A stretch of DNA of 27,286 bases from the IMG/VR virus record IMGVR_UViG_3300010155_000072, positions 1 through 27,286 of that record; one strand, given 5' to 3'. Shown piece by piece: positions 18,501 to 25,000 of this stretch. Made by a program: the position numbers and the translations under genes. The stretch's first letter is position 1; each line of letters begins with the position of its first letter. The notes beneath the pieces are model-generated. The model had not been told where the DNA came from. It ran no database searches and saw nothing but the letters and a program-made list of their open reading frames with translations. The DNA is from a virus.

Positions 18501-20286
18501 CCTTGATTTAGCAAGTAAAGATTTACTTACCTTCTGGCAGCATGGAGTTAAGCCTCAGTTAAATGAGTCTGGTAATATTGTTGACTCAGTGATTATCAAC
18601 GGAAAACCGAAGTATTACGAAGTTCAAGATCCATTACTTCAAGAAATGTTGCTTTCAATGAACCCTGAAAGTTACAGTTCATTTATGAATGTAATGTTTG
18701 GTGTTAAGAACTTCTTTACTCGAATGATTACTTTAGGTGTTGAGTTTACCGGGGCTAACTTGGTTCGTGATACAACCGGGGCGGCGTTCTTGAGTAAGAA
18801 TAACTTCAAACCTTTTGTTGATTCATTCAAAGGAATGTATTCATTTATCACTAAAGACGAGCACTATCAGAACTTTATTAAATCTGGTGGCGGCTACTCT
18901 TCACGCCTTGAGGCTATGACAAAAGAAGGCACCGCACGAAGAAGAGTTAAACTTGATGAATTTGGCGTTATGACAATGCCAGAAAAACTATTGTCTACAA
19001 TTGATAATATAGCCAGTGCCTTTGAATACGGAACTCGCATTGGTGAATTCAGACTTGCTAAGAAGAATATGAAATCTGATATGGACGCTGGTTTTGAGGC
19101 TAGGGAGATCTCAACCGACTTTAGCGTATTAGGAGCGAATAGGTTTTTAACTGGCTATATTCGTACTGTTCCATTCTTAAACGCTATGATCCAATCACAG
19201 GATAGAGTTTTCAGGGAAGCGGTAGTTCGCAAGAAATACGATGGCAACCCAACGGCTTTAGCTATGAAAGCCTTTTTTTGGATCACCGTTCCAACTCTTA
19301 TTCTTTACTTAGTGAATAAAGATGATGAAGACTACAAAGCAATACCAGATTACGAAAAAAGAACTAACTGGCATATTAAAGTTGGTGATGGAAAATTCGT
19401 TAAAATACCTCGCCCTTATGATGTTGGTTTTGTTTACGCAACTATGCCTGAGCTTTTTGCCAAGTATGTAGAAGATGATAAGGGCAAAGAGTTTGCTGAC
19501 GGTATGTTGTGGACCCTTACGCAAATGTATGGAATTGATGGAACTCCGGCAATGATGACGGGCTGGTGGGATCTTGTTCGCAATGAAAAATGGACGGGTG
19601 CGCCAGTTGTCCCTAAAGCGTTAAGTGATGTTGAGGCACCAGAGCAGTACACCTCAAACACCGCTGAAACATTTGTTCGTATGGGTGAGGCTTTGGGTAT
19701 CAGCCCGGTAAAAGCTGAACATATGTTTAAAGCTTACACTGGTTATCTTGGCGGTTACCTTCTTTGGGGTACTGATCATATGCTTTGGGATAATGAAAAG
19801 TTTGGAGAAAAACCAGATAGCAAAGCTTCTGATAATGTTTTCTTGCGCCGCTTCTTAACGCCTGATGTTAGGCCAGCAACCGCAGCAATGGAAAAGTTCT
19901 TTGAACTTAAAGAAAAGTCTGATCAAATAGTTTCGACTTTTAAGCAGCAGATTGATGTTCGCCGGGCGATAAAGGGGCAGCTGAAGGAAAGTCAGAAGTT
20001 TAAAGATGATCGGTTCTTTGGCTTATCTGGTAAGGAGAAGGAAGTTCTATTTGATCTTAACGACTCAATGAATCAGCTAATAAAACTCATGTACGGAAAG
20101 GAAGGCATTAAAACCGCCGAACTTAAAGTTAAGCATGACAAAAATTTAACTGGTGCTGAGAAGCGCGAAAAGCTGGATCAGCTATGGAATAGCCGAAATG
20201 ACGCTTTTATGAAATACTATTTACAAGCTGATAAAGCTTTGCAGAAAGCAAAGCAAGAATCAGAAAAATTTAAACAGGAGAAATAA
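12514..20286 (+). CDS. Giant polyvalent ejected protein: GNAT-like, DNA adenine methyltransferase, zincin, LPD38-like
   Basis: A 2590-residue protein in the P22 gp16 position. I start it at ATG 12514, behind AAGG, rather than the upstream ATG 12475 inside the previous gene. Visible parts: two LPEGFxLI motifs (5-12, 24-31); a Gly/Ala hydrophobic stretch (~319-342); an acidic Pro/Glu linker (~390-525); a GNAT-like segment (~527-655) with acetyl-CoA loop QGKGLA 576-581; helical regions; a conserved-looking HTKTGADLFVVKMKGRV segment (~976-1035); an adenine-N6 methyltransferase (~1305-1475) with FFPTP, EPSAGKGNI 1330-1338 and NPPF 1389-1392; a zincin with HEMAH 1587-1591 and candidate third ligand in EGFAE 1633-1637; and an LPD38-like C-terminal region (~2050-2320) with one possible membrane helix near 2253-2270. 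Such multi-domain phage proteins are described as polyvalent proteins ejected with DNA. The activities are inferred from motifs. Confidence 0.9.
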   Translation: MTNKLPEGFALIPEDNSQISSSQLPEGFELIDPSQELTPQPIEQQPIQQQEVDGFTGAAMKAPEEKSMLELVSDKLGNWGAGLGERAGDVTGALLQTIQTTGEGLEEKFPMGGLVWEDGDIIPSYKSPEEWAKVDAEPILTKGAEVLKGVDLGYEEQANWEGVKKAFSEGGPLSGSAYAEVLEYGLEQGIKSVPDMVATIYALPAYIFARSGEIGEQRAINKGKSKAELEDILEAAPFATASALLERIGAKGMTSDLKEDLGKEMLEAGIKEQIKRVTKAGGKALTKEATTEAIQEGMIEYTGERFSTDAKMDFMEALDRAAAGAVAGGVFGGGIGTGSAVVNEINYSPEKVLARAMDEELASKDIKEDTTAIDLLDPERAQLEKTSTTEKLEASELWSNLTKEEQAKFKEVLNDVEKPEAKPELEVDIKEQPIDKAKMPDQEAVEVELPKEEVKADDAGMVEDSIPEQRDQQERSAPVDEVTPASREVEPERIPDTAEPTPSGTEVTPVRVGESEQVSPLKEINKGTELSSGKKVDGYEVVYKNSKGVDVGAVQAELLPNGDLQVFNSSLDKNYQGKGLATNAYKDIISKAKADGLTRVTSDSSVSVEAAKIWDRLGATKNTKAKLVKGPSRDVYVTDDNSPSFYLDIKPEQKQQVTKPVKRKVFNWDPVALSKNYTAKELDQWIKELTADPDNKNLSGGIDLYNKATMKKIDKLSSAVMFLQQQGKETSEVSEVEAERISQEEAKAAADKKKPKLSEVIKEVSDETLTEADKVPEVYTSSSYREFRKSVADQTATAKQILDDAENLIANKDKIIAEISQRKFTKAMLQEIIKSPRNDLSKPQMVKQAYESMLSDHVMADATFTIFGGSQSFEEQIIEKVRKQTQADVDKAYEKQREYRAQAEKRKDEFVKALTNPETLAEFKEFIRVRGKDKMTAEQLAKYDELVSETLATEEKPVVVSGEVEAIPTERAQTKHTKTGADLFVVKMKGRVDKDKFRELSAKAKQFGGYYSSYSKGEAIPGFQFKTVEAADQFEQLLSGKDIDKSDFNEAKAEVKQSKNADKLLDMAEKMENKANEEINRPRQANTARRASMASNATERAEKHLALAKTVRNIATRLQEGDLTHLGKLSQVTQLEELISIQKRAIPQDLYESGSYDGYTISRPLKDGVTVDDYIANVEFPVVELDKGIVKSIADSLKGKRGYARLSAELRNLPTGKRDSLRLLTNEQGKKILTASKAGHIESYQLSWLPDQVSTQARLSKLGISTGEQLRAAIRELDSLKVAKRKDDPVKALERDLVGKKIEGFFPTPKTLVDQMIDYADIQAGHEVLEPSAGKGNIAQEIQQAAPDAILEVVEYNAGLRALLEAKGYNVVGNDFLEVTKNYDRIVMNPPFENFQDIDHVKHAYDLLKPGGKLVAIMGAGVKNSRKKAVEFREWLDDAGSYIEDLPEGSFKTSDRPTGVSTVMVTIEKNDSNTLERKKDDSEYKRKDTKPVKPGARIFHAPGHNFIGLFRSTGIPERREFVSIEGRKLKIPEKPQRIEPIISKLVKIMGRRIYFGKIKGKSSEGFYRPQVGEIRTRKKNDVEVLAHEMAHYLDFYSNITLPNFKKLYKDPKFNDEVKALSYTDADNQIMEIEGFAEFVRLWLTNSQEALIRAPKFYEAFTKLMARDRKLLNPMRDMQDLMHKFYFQGPDKLGQALIGKDPSFKQRFDEWAYRRDSRIRQQTIDRFHASRKVEQELSRKIGNVQESAWKQFRLANGGSEGISDYIMNYGTVNFDNKGDLQRTGQSLHEVLEPVKSIKLKSKHEGDQKIDVLLRYFAGRRALELHRQGRENLIPKETAKEWARLGKDYPVFESIQKDYQAFNDRMMDFYEEAGMITPEGRKTMGKMNKDYVPFNRIRDQLAGGPTGVGGGFQKLKGGTANLNDILVNIQDGITANVRSALNNRAKQRLYQYISGHKDGAIFATKIAPDSKPVQVYADEMAAKIGKVLEANGVVIDGDLDLASKDLLTFWQHGVKPQLNESGNIVDSVIINGKPKYYEVQDPLLQEMLLSMNPESYSSFMNVMFGVKNFFTRMITLGVEFTGANLVRDTTGAAFLSKNNFKPFVDSFKGMYSFITKDEHYQNFIKSGGGYSSRLEAMTKEGTARRRVKLDEFGVMTMPEKLLSTIDNIASAFEYGTRIGEFRLAKKNMKSDMDAGFEAREISTDFSVLGANRFLTGYIRTVPFLNAMIQSQDRVFREAVVRKKYDGNPTALAMKAFFWITVPTLILYLVNKDDEDYKAIPDYEKRTNWHIKVGDGKFVKIPRPYDVGFVYATMPELFAKYVEDDKGKEFADGMLWTLTQMYGIDGTPAMMTGWWDLVRNEKWTGAPVVPKALSDVEAPEQYTSNTAETFVRMGEALGISPVKAEHMFKAYTGYLGGYLLWGTDHMLWDNEKFGEKPDSKASDNVFLRRFLTPDVRPATAAMEKFFELKEKSDQIVSTFKQQIDVRRAIKGQLKESQKFKDDRFFGLSGKEKEVLFDLNDSMNQLIKLMYGKEGIKTAELKVKHDKNLTGAEKREKLDQLWNSRNDAFMKYYLQADKALQKAKQESEKFKQEK

Positions 20287-20287
20287 A

Positions 20288-22465
20288 ATGGCTGTAGCAA
20301 TGATAGGCCCTAAGTTTTACGCTTGGGATAGAAACGGTAAACCACTTGCTTTTGGTAAGCTTTACACTTATCAGGCAAGAACAAACACACCAAAACCAAC
20401 TTATCAATCAGAAGATCAGATTGTTGAAAATACAAACCCTGTTATTTTAAATGGTGAGGGTTACGCTAATGTATATCTCGAAGGCTCCTATAAGATGGTG
20501 CTAAAAGACAAGGATGAAAATGAAATATGGTCTTCTGATCCTGTTTCTTCAGCTCAAGCGGAAGAGTGGGTTAACTGCATGACTGCAACATACGTTAGCA
20601 CTAAATCTTTTAAGGTTGGCGGCAATGCCGTAGTGGATTTCGATCCCGGCAGAAAAGTTCGTATAAACAATAACACCTCTGAATTTTCTTATTCAACGGT
20701 TGAATCGTCCACCTTTGCAGGAAGTGAAACAACGATAGTATTAACAGAATCAGTTGTTACAACTGGTATATTAGAAGCTTGCACTTCTATAGTTGGTCAA
20801 AACTCTTCTCCTAATTTTTTTATTGAAAACGTAAATACAATGAAAAATATAGGGATTGAGAGCGGAAAGGTTGTAGAAACAAAAGGTTTTTTACTTGCTG
20901 GTGATTTTGGTGGTGCTAAGTATTTAATAAAAACACCTTCTGAAGCGGCTGAAGATGGAGATCCTATTGACGGCTATGGAAACCACACTTTAATTAATGG
21001 GAATATTGCCGTAATACAAGTTGATAATAGTATTAACGTGAAGCAATTCGGTGCTACTGGTGACGGCATTACTGATGATACTCTGGCGATTCAAGCGACC
21101 TTTAATTTCGCTGGTAACAATGGCTCTGTATTTTACCCTAAAGGTGTATTTAAACAGGGTAAAATTCAAGTGCCTTGGTATTGCTCTATTTATGGTCAGT
21201 CAATGGGTGAGACAACAATTTTAAGCACTGCTACAGATTACGCTTTTGAATTAGGTTTTGACTGGTCGCAGAGTAGTCCAACTGACGGTGATTATGCAGG
21301 TGCTGTTTATAGAGATTTTAACTTAGATAAACAGTCTTTGGATAAAGTTGGCACTGGCATTTGGGCTAAAGGGTGCATAAGAACAACCTTCACTGATATT
21401 AAAATTCGCGGGTTTAACATCGGTATTGATATGTCTTCGGCTTGCTGGTCAACTACGCTAGATAGGTTGTGGTTAAGAGGCAATAAATACGGCGTTTATC
21501 TAGGCGTTCGCAATGTTGATGGTTTGGAACCGGGTGATGTTGGCTATGTTGGAAACACTGGAACAGGGTTTAATGGCGGCACAATACGGGGTTGTGAAAT
21601 TCAGGGTAACGAAGTTGGCATTTACTTTAAAAATTACCCTACCGCTGATTATTCAGATCTATTTCAAATTGCTGATGGTGTTACTATTAGAGATAACATA
21701 ATCGAAGGTAACAGCAAGCAGGGTATTATTGTTACTCATAGAAACAAACAATGTCTGATTGATGGTAACTACTTTGAAACAAACTGTTTTGATGGTTCAT
21801 TGGTTGATCCTACCTCAATCACAATTGATGCTAATACAGACTTTGAAACATTGATCGGGAATATTGTTGTAAATCAAAACAATGTTACGGCTAGTGTAGT
21901 TGTTACAAGTAACATAGCAGTTGTTGACTCTTTCTTTATGCTTGTTGTTGATACTGGTGTAATTCGTTTTGAAAATAACAAAACTAGCAAAGGTGTTTAC
22001 GCTCGACAACGTACACCGAATTTTGCTGAAGGTTTTTTCTTTACAAGCGGTAATTCTGCCAATCCTATAATCGACATAGACAGAGCTGTTGTAAAAGACT
22101 TTAGAGAAAGTGACGATGCTTCATTACCTATAACCTTTCAAGGCGCTTGGGCAGCAGGATCTACCGGGTTTTCAGTGTCAAGAAATGGCTCTACGGTTAC
22201 AATTTCTGGCTCTGTAGATGAGGGGGCTCTATCTAGTGGTGTTATATTTACACTACCTGAAGGGTATCGGCCACGAGTCCGAATAGAAACAACTATGCAG
22301 AATATGTTTAATGGTTCAATTCATAATGTTCGCATTGATACAAATGGGGATGTTACATATCTTCATGGAGAATACGTAGGAACTCAAAGAGCGAATACTA
22401 CTGATGATTATTATATCAATGCGTCATTTTATGTTGATATTTTTCTTTTAAACATTATTCATTAG
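20288..22465 (+). CDS. Tailspike with phage-binding N-terminus and beta-helix
   Basis: A 725-residue tailspike or fibre. Residues 1-90 are the widespread podovirus particle-binding module (FYAWDRNGKPLAFGKLYTY, TNPVILNGEGYANVYLEGSY). From about 249 a pectate-lyase-3-like right-handed beta-helix starts with NVKQFGATGDGITDDTLAIQ and continues with short Gly/Asn-rich rungs to about 560. Residues ~605-725 are a beta-rich C-terminal domain, probably for trimerisation or receptor binding. It likely binds and may cleave surface polysaccharide of the host; no catalytic residues can be fixed by eye. AGGAG precedes the start, one base after the giant gene's stop. Its last 18 bp overlap the convergent ninG gene. 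Confidence 0.9.
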   Translation: MAVAMIGPKFYAWDRNGKPLAFGKLYTYQARTNTPKPTYQSEDQIVENTNPVILNGEGYANVYLEGSYKMVLKDKDENEIWSSDPVSSAQAEEWVNCMTATYVSTKSFKVGGNAVVDFDPGRKVRINNNTSEFSYSTVESSTFAGSETTIVLTESVVTTGILEACTSIVGQNSSPNFFIENVNTMKNIGIESGKVVETKGFLLAGDFGGAKYLIKTPSEAAEDGDPIDGYGNHTLINGNIAVIQVDNSINVKQFGATGDGITDDTLAIQATFNFAGNNGSVFYPKGVFKQGKIQVPWYCSIYGQSMGETTILSTATDYAFELGFDWSQSSPTDGDYAGAVYRDFNLDKQSLDKVGTGIWAKGCIRTTFTDIKIRGFNIGIDMSSACWSTTLDRLWLRGNKYGVYLGVRNVDGLEPGDVGYVGNTGTGFNGGTIRGCEIQGNEVGIYFKNYPTADYSDLFQIADGVTIRDNIIEGNSKQGIIVTHRNKQCLIDGNYFETNCFDGSLVDPTSITIDANTDFETLIGNIVVNQNNVTASVVVTSNIAVVDSFFMLVVDTGVIRFENNKTSKGVYARQRTPNFAEGFFFTSGNSANPIIDIDRAVVKDFRESDDASLPITFQGAWAAGSTGFSVSRNGSTVTISGSVDEGALSSGVIFTLPEGYRPRVRIETTMQNMFNGSIHNVRIDTNGDVTYLHGEYVGTQRANTTDDYYINASFYVDIFLLNIIH

Positions 22466-23074
22466 TCTTTTCTCAAGGTACCGGGCGCGTTTATTGAAAA
22501 CGCGCTTAACCCTTTTAAGGTATTCAATAGTAAACTTTCTTGGCTTGTTGTCAGCTTCAAGCTTATCAACAAGTTCAATTCCTATCTTCTTGATCAGGCT
22601 TATTCTGTAATCAATAGCATTACCAGAATTGAACCTGTTACATTTCACGCATTGAGCATGGATATTAAGAACATTAAAACGCAAGTGAGAAGCCGCGCCT
22701 CTTGAGCGATAATGCCCGGCATCCATTGTTCCGCCAGCTTTTTGCTCAGGTAATGAGCCGCAACTAATACATGGCTTACCATGATCACGAATCCTAATAT
22801 ACTTATTAACCGCCGCTTGTGCTTCCTTGATGTAATCGCCAGCCGTTTTAAGCTTTTCTTTACGCGCCCTTAAATCAGCTCTAGCGGTCTTTTCTTTTTT
22901 GGCTTGTGATTGCTTGGCTTTGGCTGTTTGCTTTTGTTTCTGCTTCGCTTGCTTATCCTGAGCAAATAAAACGGCGTGATCGTGACAACAAAACCACGCT
23001 AAAGGTGTTTTGATACCTTCTTCAGCAAGTTTATATTCACCGCAATACTTACACTTTCTTTTTTTGTTCGCCAT
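22448..23074 (-). CDS. ninG: NinG/Rap-family recombination protein
   Basis: A 208-residue protein matching lambda NinG (Rap, about 204 residues). It has an N-terminal zinc-binding part (C8-x2-C11, then CC at 29-30), a central Lys/Gln/Ala-rich coiled coil (~38-78), and the C-terminal HNH-like zinc region PCISCGSL (C102, C105), DAGHYRSRGA (H121) and HAQCVKCNRFNSGN (C142, C145). Rap binds and cuts branched DNA and aids Red-pathway recombination in lambda. The ATG at 23074, with AGG five bases upstream, is preferred over GTG 23080. It overlaps the preceding gene by 26 bp and the convergent tailspike by 18 bp. Confidence 0.9.
   Translation of the reverse strand: MANKKRKCKYCGEYKLAEEGIKTPLAWFCCHDHAVLFAQDKQAKQKQKQTAKAKQSQAKKEKTARADLRARKEKLKTAGDYIKEAQAAVNKYIRIRDHGKPCISCGSLPEQKAGGTMDAGHYRSRGAASHLRFNVLNIHAQCVKCNRFNSGNAIDYRISLIKKIGIELVDKLEADNKPRKFTIEYLKRVKRVFNKRARYLEKRLMNNV
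22485..22505 (+). terminator. GC-rich hairpin just past the tailspike gene
   Basis: GCGCGTTT (22485-22492) pairs perfectly with AAACGCGC (22498-22505) around a five-base loop. It lies 20 bp after the tailspike stop and inside the 3' coding end of ninG. On the plus strand the bases after it are TTAACCCTTTT, a poor T tract, so it is at best a weak or factor-assisted end for the late transcript. It may only reflect codon use in ninG. Confidence 0.35.
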
Positions 23075-23249
23075 GAGCACCTAACCAGTTCAATAATTTT
23101 ATGATGAAAGTTGCTTTCTTTGTCTTGCGGTTATATCCACACTTAAAGCAAAGCGCCTTCCGTCTTCTTTGTGGGTAATAGTAAGTTCCGGGCCATATGT
23201 CACAATGGTTTTTACACTTATGGTATTTATTCGCTTTAGCTAACCTCAT
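23049..23249 (-). CDS. Small Cys-rich protein, possible zinc ribbon, 66 aa
   Basis: A 66-residue, very basic protein with paired cysteines (C12 and C16 near CKNHCDIWPG, C34 and C37 in LCFKCGY). Such pairs commonly bind one zinc ion. Its start overlaps the upstream gene by four bases (ATGA) with AGG eight bases upstream, and its end overlaps ninG. The tight packing supports a real gene in the nin-like cluster. I do not recognise a named family; nucleic-acid binding is a reasonable guess only. Confidence 0.7.
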   Translation of the reverse strand: MRLAKANKYHKCKNHCDIWPGTYYYPQRRRKALCFKCGYNRKTKKATFIIKLLNWLGAHGEQKKKV

Positions 23250-23446
23250 TTCATGGACCTATATTTATTAAGATGATTTTTAAATTGCTCTTGCTCATAC
23301 TCAGGAAGTTTATTGATTTCAGCTTGAACGGCTGATCTTGTAATCTTGCCCCTTCTCATGTTGTTGATAAGAAGCGCCGCTTGTCGCTGAAGTTCAATAT
23401 CTCGCCTTTCATGATCCGGCAACAAAGATAAGTTTGTGCTTTTCAT
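23246..23446 (-). CDS. DUF3283-like small protein, 66 aa
   Basis: A 66-residue helical, charged protein starting MKSTNLSLLPDHERRDIELQ and ending EYEQEQFKNHLNKYRSMK. The pattern (short NLSLLP start, IEL..QA..L, then a terminal LNKYRSM) resembles the DUF3283 family, which I know from Vibrio and Alteromonadales. Function unknown. Its ATG overlaps the previous gene's stop by one base (TAATG) and no clear ribosome-binding site is seen, so it is probably translated by coupling. The family match is from memory and moderate. Confidence 0.7.
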   Translation of the reverse strand: MKSTNLSLLPDHERRDIELQRQAALLINNMRRGKITRSAVQAEINKLPEYEQEQFKNHLNKYRSMK

Positions 23447-23883
23447 TAGAAGAAGTTCATTAGTTGATTTTCAATACCAACATCGGCACCGGGGAAAAGG
23501 TGTTTTAATGCCGCCCTTATCAAAGCGTTGTAACACTCTTCAAATTCCTCCTGATTCATTGAAGAGAAAGCTAGTGATTTAGCTTCAATCCTAACTTCAC
23601 CGTGAATATTGCTGTACTGATCATAGAAGCCAGCCAAGCAAGTTAAATGCTGTCTGAATATATCAAACTGCTTTGACTCACTTTGAAACTCGTTATCACC
23701 TTTCCAATACTCAAAACAGAAGTTAAAGAACGCGAAAACTTTACGATGAAAAGCCGGGTTACGCGCAAGCTTAATTTCAACTGAATACTGTTCGCCTGTT
23801 TTGAATTTAACAGTTTTCTCATATTCCATATCGTTAACAGGTCGAAAAACGCCACCAGCTTCTTTTATCATTTCAATCTTCAC
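23446..23883 (-). CDS. DUF1367-family protein, 145 aa
   Basis: A 145-residue protein with the DUF1367 hallmark NPAFHRKVFAFFNFCFEYW (residues 42-60), followed by FDIFRQHLTCLAGF and an acidic helical C-terminus (LKHLFPGADVGIENQLMNFF). DUF1367 proteins occur in lambdoid nin regions with no known function. Some members are longer (~200 residues). It begins with GTG at 23883, supported by AGAGG eight bases upstream. It belongs to the leftward operon and is coupled to the next gene by a TAATG overlap. Confidence 0.8.
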   Translation of the reverse strand: MKIEMIKEAGGVFRPVNDMEYEKTVKFKTGEQYSVEIKLARNPAFHRKVFAFFNFCFEYWKGDNEFQSESKQFDIFRQHLTCLAGFYDQYSNIHGEVRIEAKSLAFSSMNQEEFEECYNALIRAALKHLFPGADVGIENQLMNFF

Positions 23884-23913
23884 TGTTTACACCTCTGGGT
23901 TTTAATAATCTCA

Positions 23914-24180
23914 CTAGCTTTCATTGCGTATTTCATCAAGTTGCTCCTCAATACTTTCAGTTAAATCTTCAATAAGAAAGCTAACGTCATGCTTATTACA
24001 CGTTGACATTTCACCAACAAAAATAACAAGTTCGATTATCTCGTATTCATCTGGTTCAGACGGGTAACAGTCTTCAGGTGCTAAGTGATAAACCCCCGAT
24101 GTTCCTTTGGTAAAATTAAAGCTAACCTCACATTCAAATTCTTTACCTTCAATCTCTAAATTGATTTGCTCAGTATTCAT
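23914..24180 (-). CDS. Small acidic phage protein, 88 aa
   Basis: An 88-residue acidic protein starting MNTEQINLEIEGKEF, with a central stretch FTKGTSGVYHLAPEDCYP and a C-terminal acidic helix (FLIEDLTESIEEQLDEI). Similar small proteins with 'beta-strand, Pro-rich, EIIE, acidic helix' layout are common in phage early regions and have no known role. I chose ATG 24180, supported by AGGA nine bases upstream. An upstream in-frame ATG at 24219 (13 residues longer) is possible; its ribosome-binding site GTTAGGG would lie in the stem of the hairpin at 24228-24251, which could hide it. Confidence 0.7.
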   Translation of the reverse strand: MNTEQINLEIEGKEFECEVSFNFTKGTSGVYHLAPEDCYPSEPDEYEIIELVIFVGEMSTCNKHDVSFLIEDLTESIEEQLDEIRNES

Positions 24181-24227
24181 TGATATAGTTCCTATGCTGC
24201 TTGGACGTAGTATTTTCATGTTGTACG

Positions 24228-24257
24228 GCCCTAACTTTAATCGGTTAGGGCTTTTTT
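24228..24257 (+). terminator. Rightward intrinsic terminator inside the leftward operon
   Basis: GCCCTAAC (24228-24235) pairs perfectly with GTTAGGGC (24244-24251) around an eight-base loop and is followed by six T (24252-24257) on the plus strand. It has the form of a rho-independent terminator for rightward transcription, yet all genes here point left. Read leftward, no T run follows the stem. It lies between the Dam gene and the 88-residue gene. Confidence 0.75.
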
Positions 24258-24828
24258 ATATGTCGCCATCTGCTAACAGTTGATCTCTATCAACCATAGT
24301 TATCTGACAAGGCGTTTCACAATTACCACGCCAAATAATTAAGCACTGGCCTTTAGTGTTTCCGTTAGCCTTCTTACCATCGGCGCGAACAAAACCAACT
24401 CTTCCAGTTATTAATCTGATCTCATTTGCCGTTTCTACTGCTTCAGCAAACCATTTTGTATCAGTGTTGGCATTAACTAGGGCAACTACAGTTATATTTA
24501 AGTCTTTTGCTTCAATCCTTGCGGCGTGTAAAAACTCTCGAGTCATTGAGTAAGGTGGATTAATAAAGACAGAACCGCGCTGAAACTGATCGAAATCAGC
24601 TAGTAAGTCGTACCAATCATTATTAATGGCGCACCTTTCCTTAGTAAAATAAAGCTTACAAAGAGCGTTCTTCTCACTAGCGCAAGCATCAAGAACAAAA
24701 TTAAATTCCATATCAAGCGCGTTAAATAACTCGATAGGTGTTTGCCATGAATCTTTATCTGATTCAGGTGTTGATGTTTTATTAACGAAGTGTTCGGCTT
24801 CGCGTTGTTCTTGGTAATGATCAGCCAT
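24256..24828 (-). CDS. Phage DNA adenine-N6 methyltransferase (Dam type)
   Basis: A 190-residue protein of the phage N6-adenine methyltransferase family. Motifs in order: SWQTPIELFNAL (residues 27-38), the usual phage-Dam start; FVLDACAS (44-51), the AdoMet-binding loop; INPPYSM (89-95), the catalytic (D/N)PPY; and TGRVGFVRADGKKANGNTKG (about 140-159), the typical end region. The length is normal for stand-alone phage Dam. It would methylate phage DNA during replication, perhaps against restriction. A GGAG ribosome-binding site lies ten bases upstream, and the start overlaps the preceding stop by eight bases. Confidence 0.92.
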   Translation of the reverse strand: MADHYQEQREAEHFVNKTSTPESDKDSWQTPIELFNALDMEFNFVLDACASEKNALCKLYFTKERCAINNDWYDLLADFDQFQRGSVFINPPYSMTREFLHAARIEAKDLNITVVALVNANTDTKWFAEAVETANEIRLITGRVGFVRADGKKANGNTKGQCLIIWRGNCETPCQITMVDRDQLLADGDI

Positions 24829-25000
24829 TGTTTTTATGCTCCTTGTTGTTCATCATTTTATAAATTGCGTTGTTAGCGATCATGGCGCAAAGGTAAGCAT
24901 CTTTAGAAGGTGCTAAATGTTTTTCACTTTTACGAGTTAAAACATTTCTTTCGCCGTTGTTTTCGTACTTATCAAGTACGCAATGTTCAAGATTAACCAT
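24821..25000 (-). CDS. Small hypothetical protein, 59 aa
   Basis: A 59-residue basic protein starting MVNLEHCVLDKYENNGERN and ending MMNNKEHKNNG, with a hydrophobic helix-like stretch DAYLCAMIANNAIYKMM. I start it at ATG 25000 because GAGAGG lies eight bases upstream; a start at 25075 would overlap the helicase-loader gene far more and lacks that support. It overlaps the genes on both sides by eight bases, consistent with a compact operon. The family is not recognised. Confidence 0.65.
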   Translation of the reverse strand: MVNLEHCVLDKYENNGERNVLTRKSEKHLAPSKDAYLCAMIANNAIYKMMNNKEHKNNG

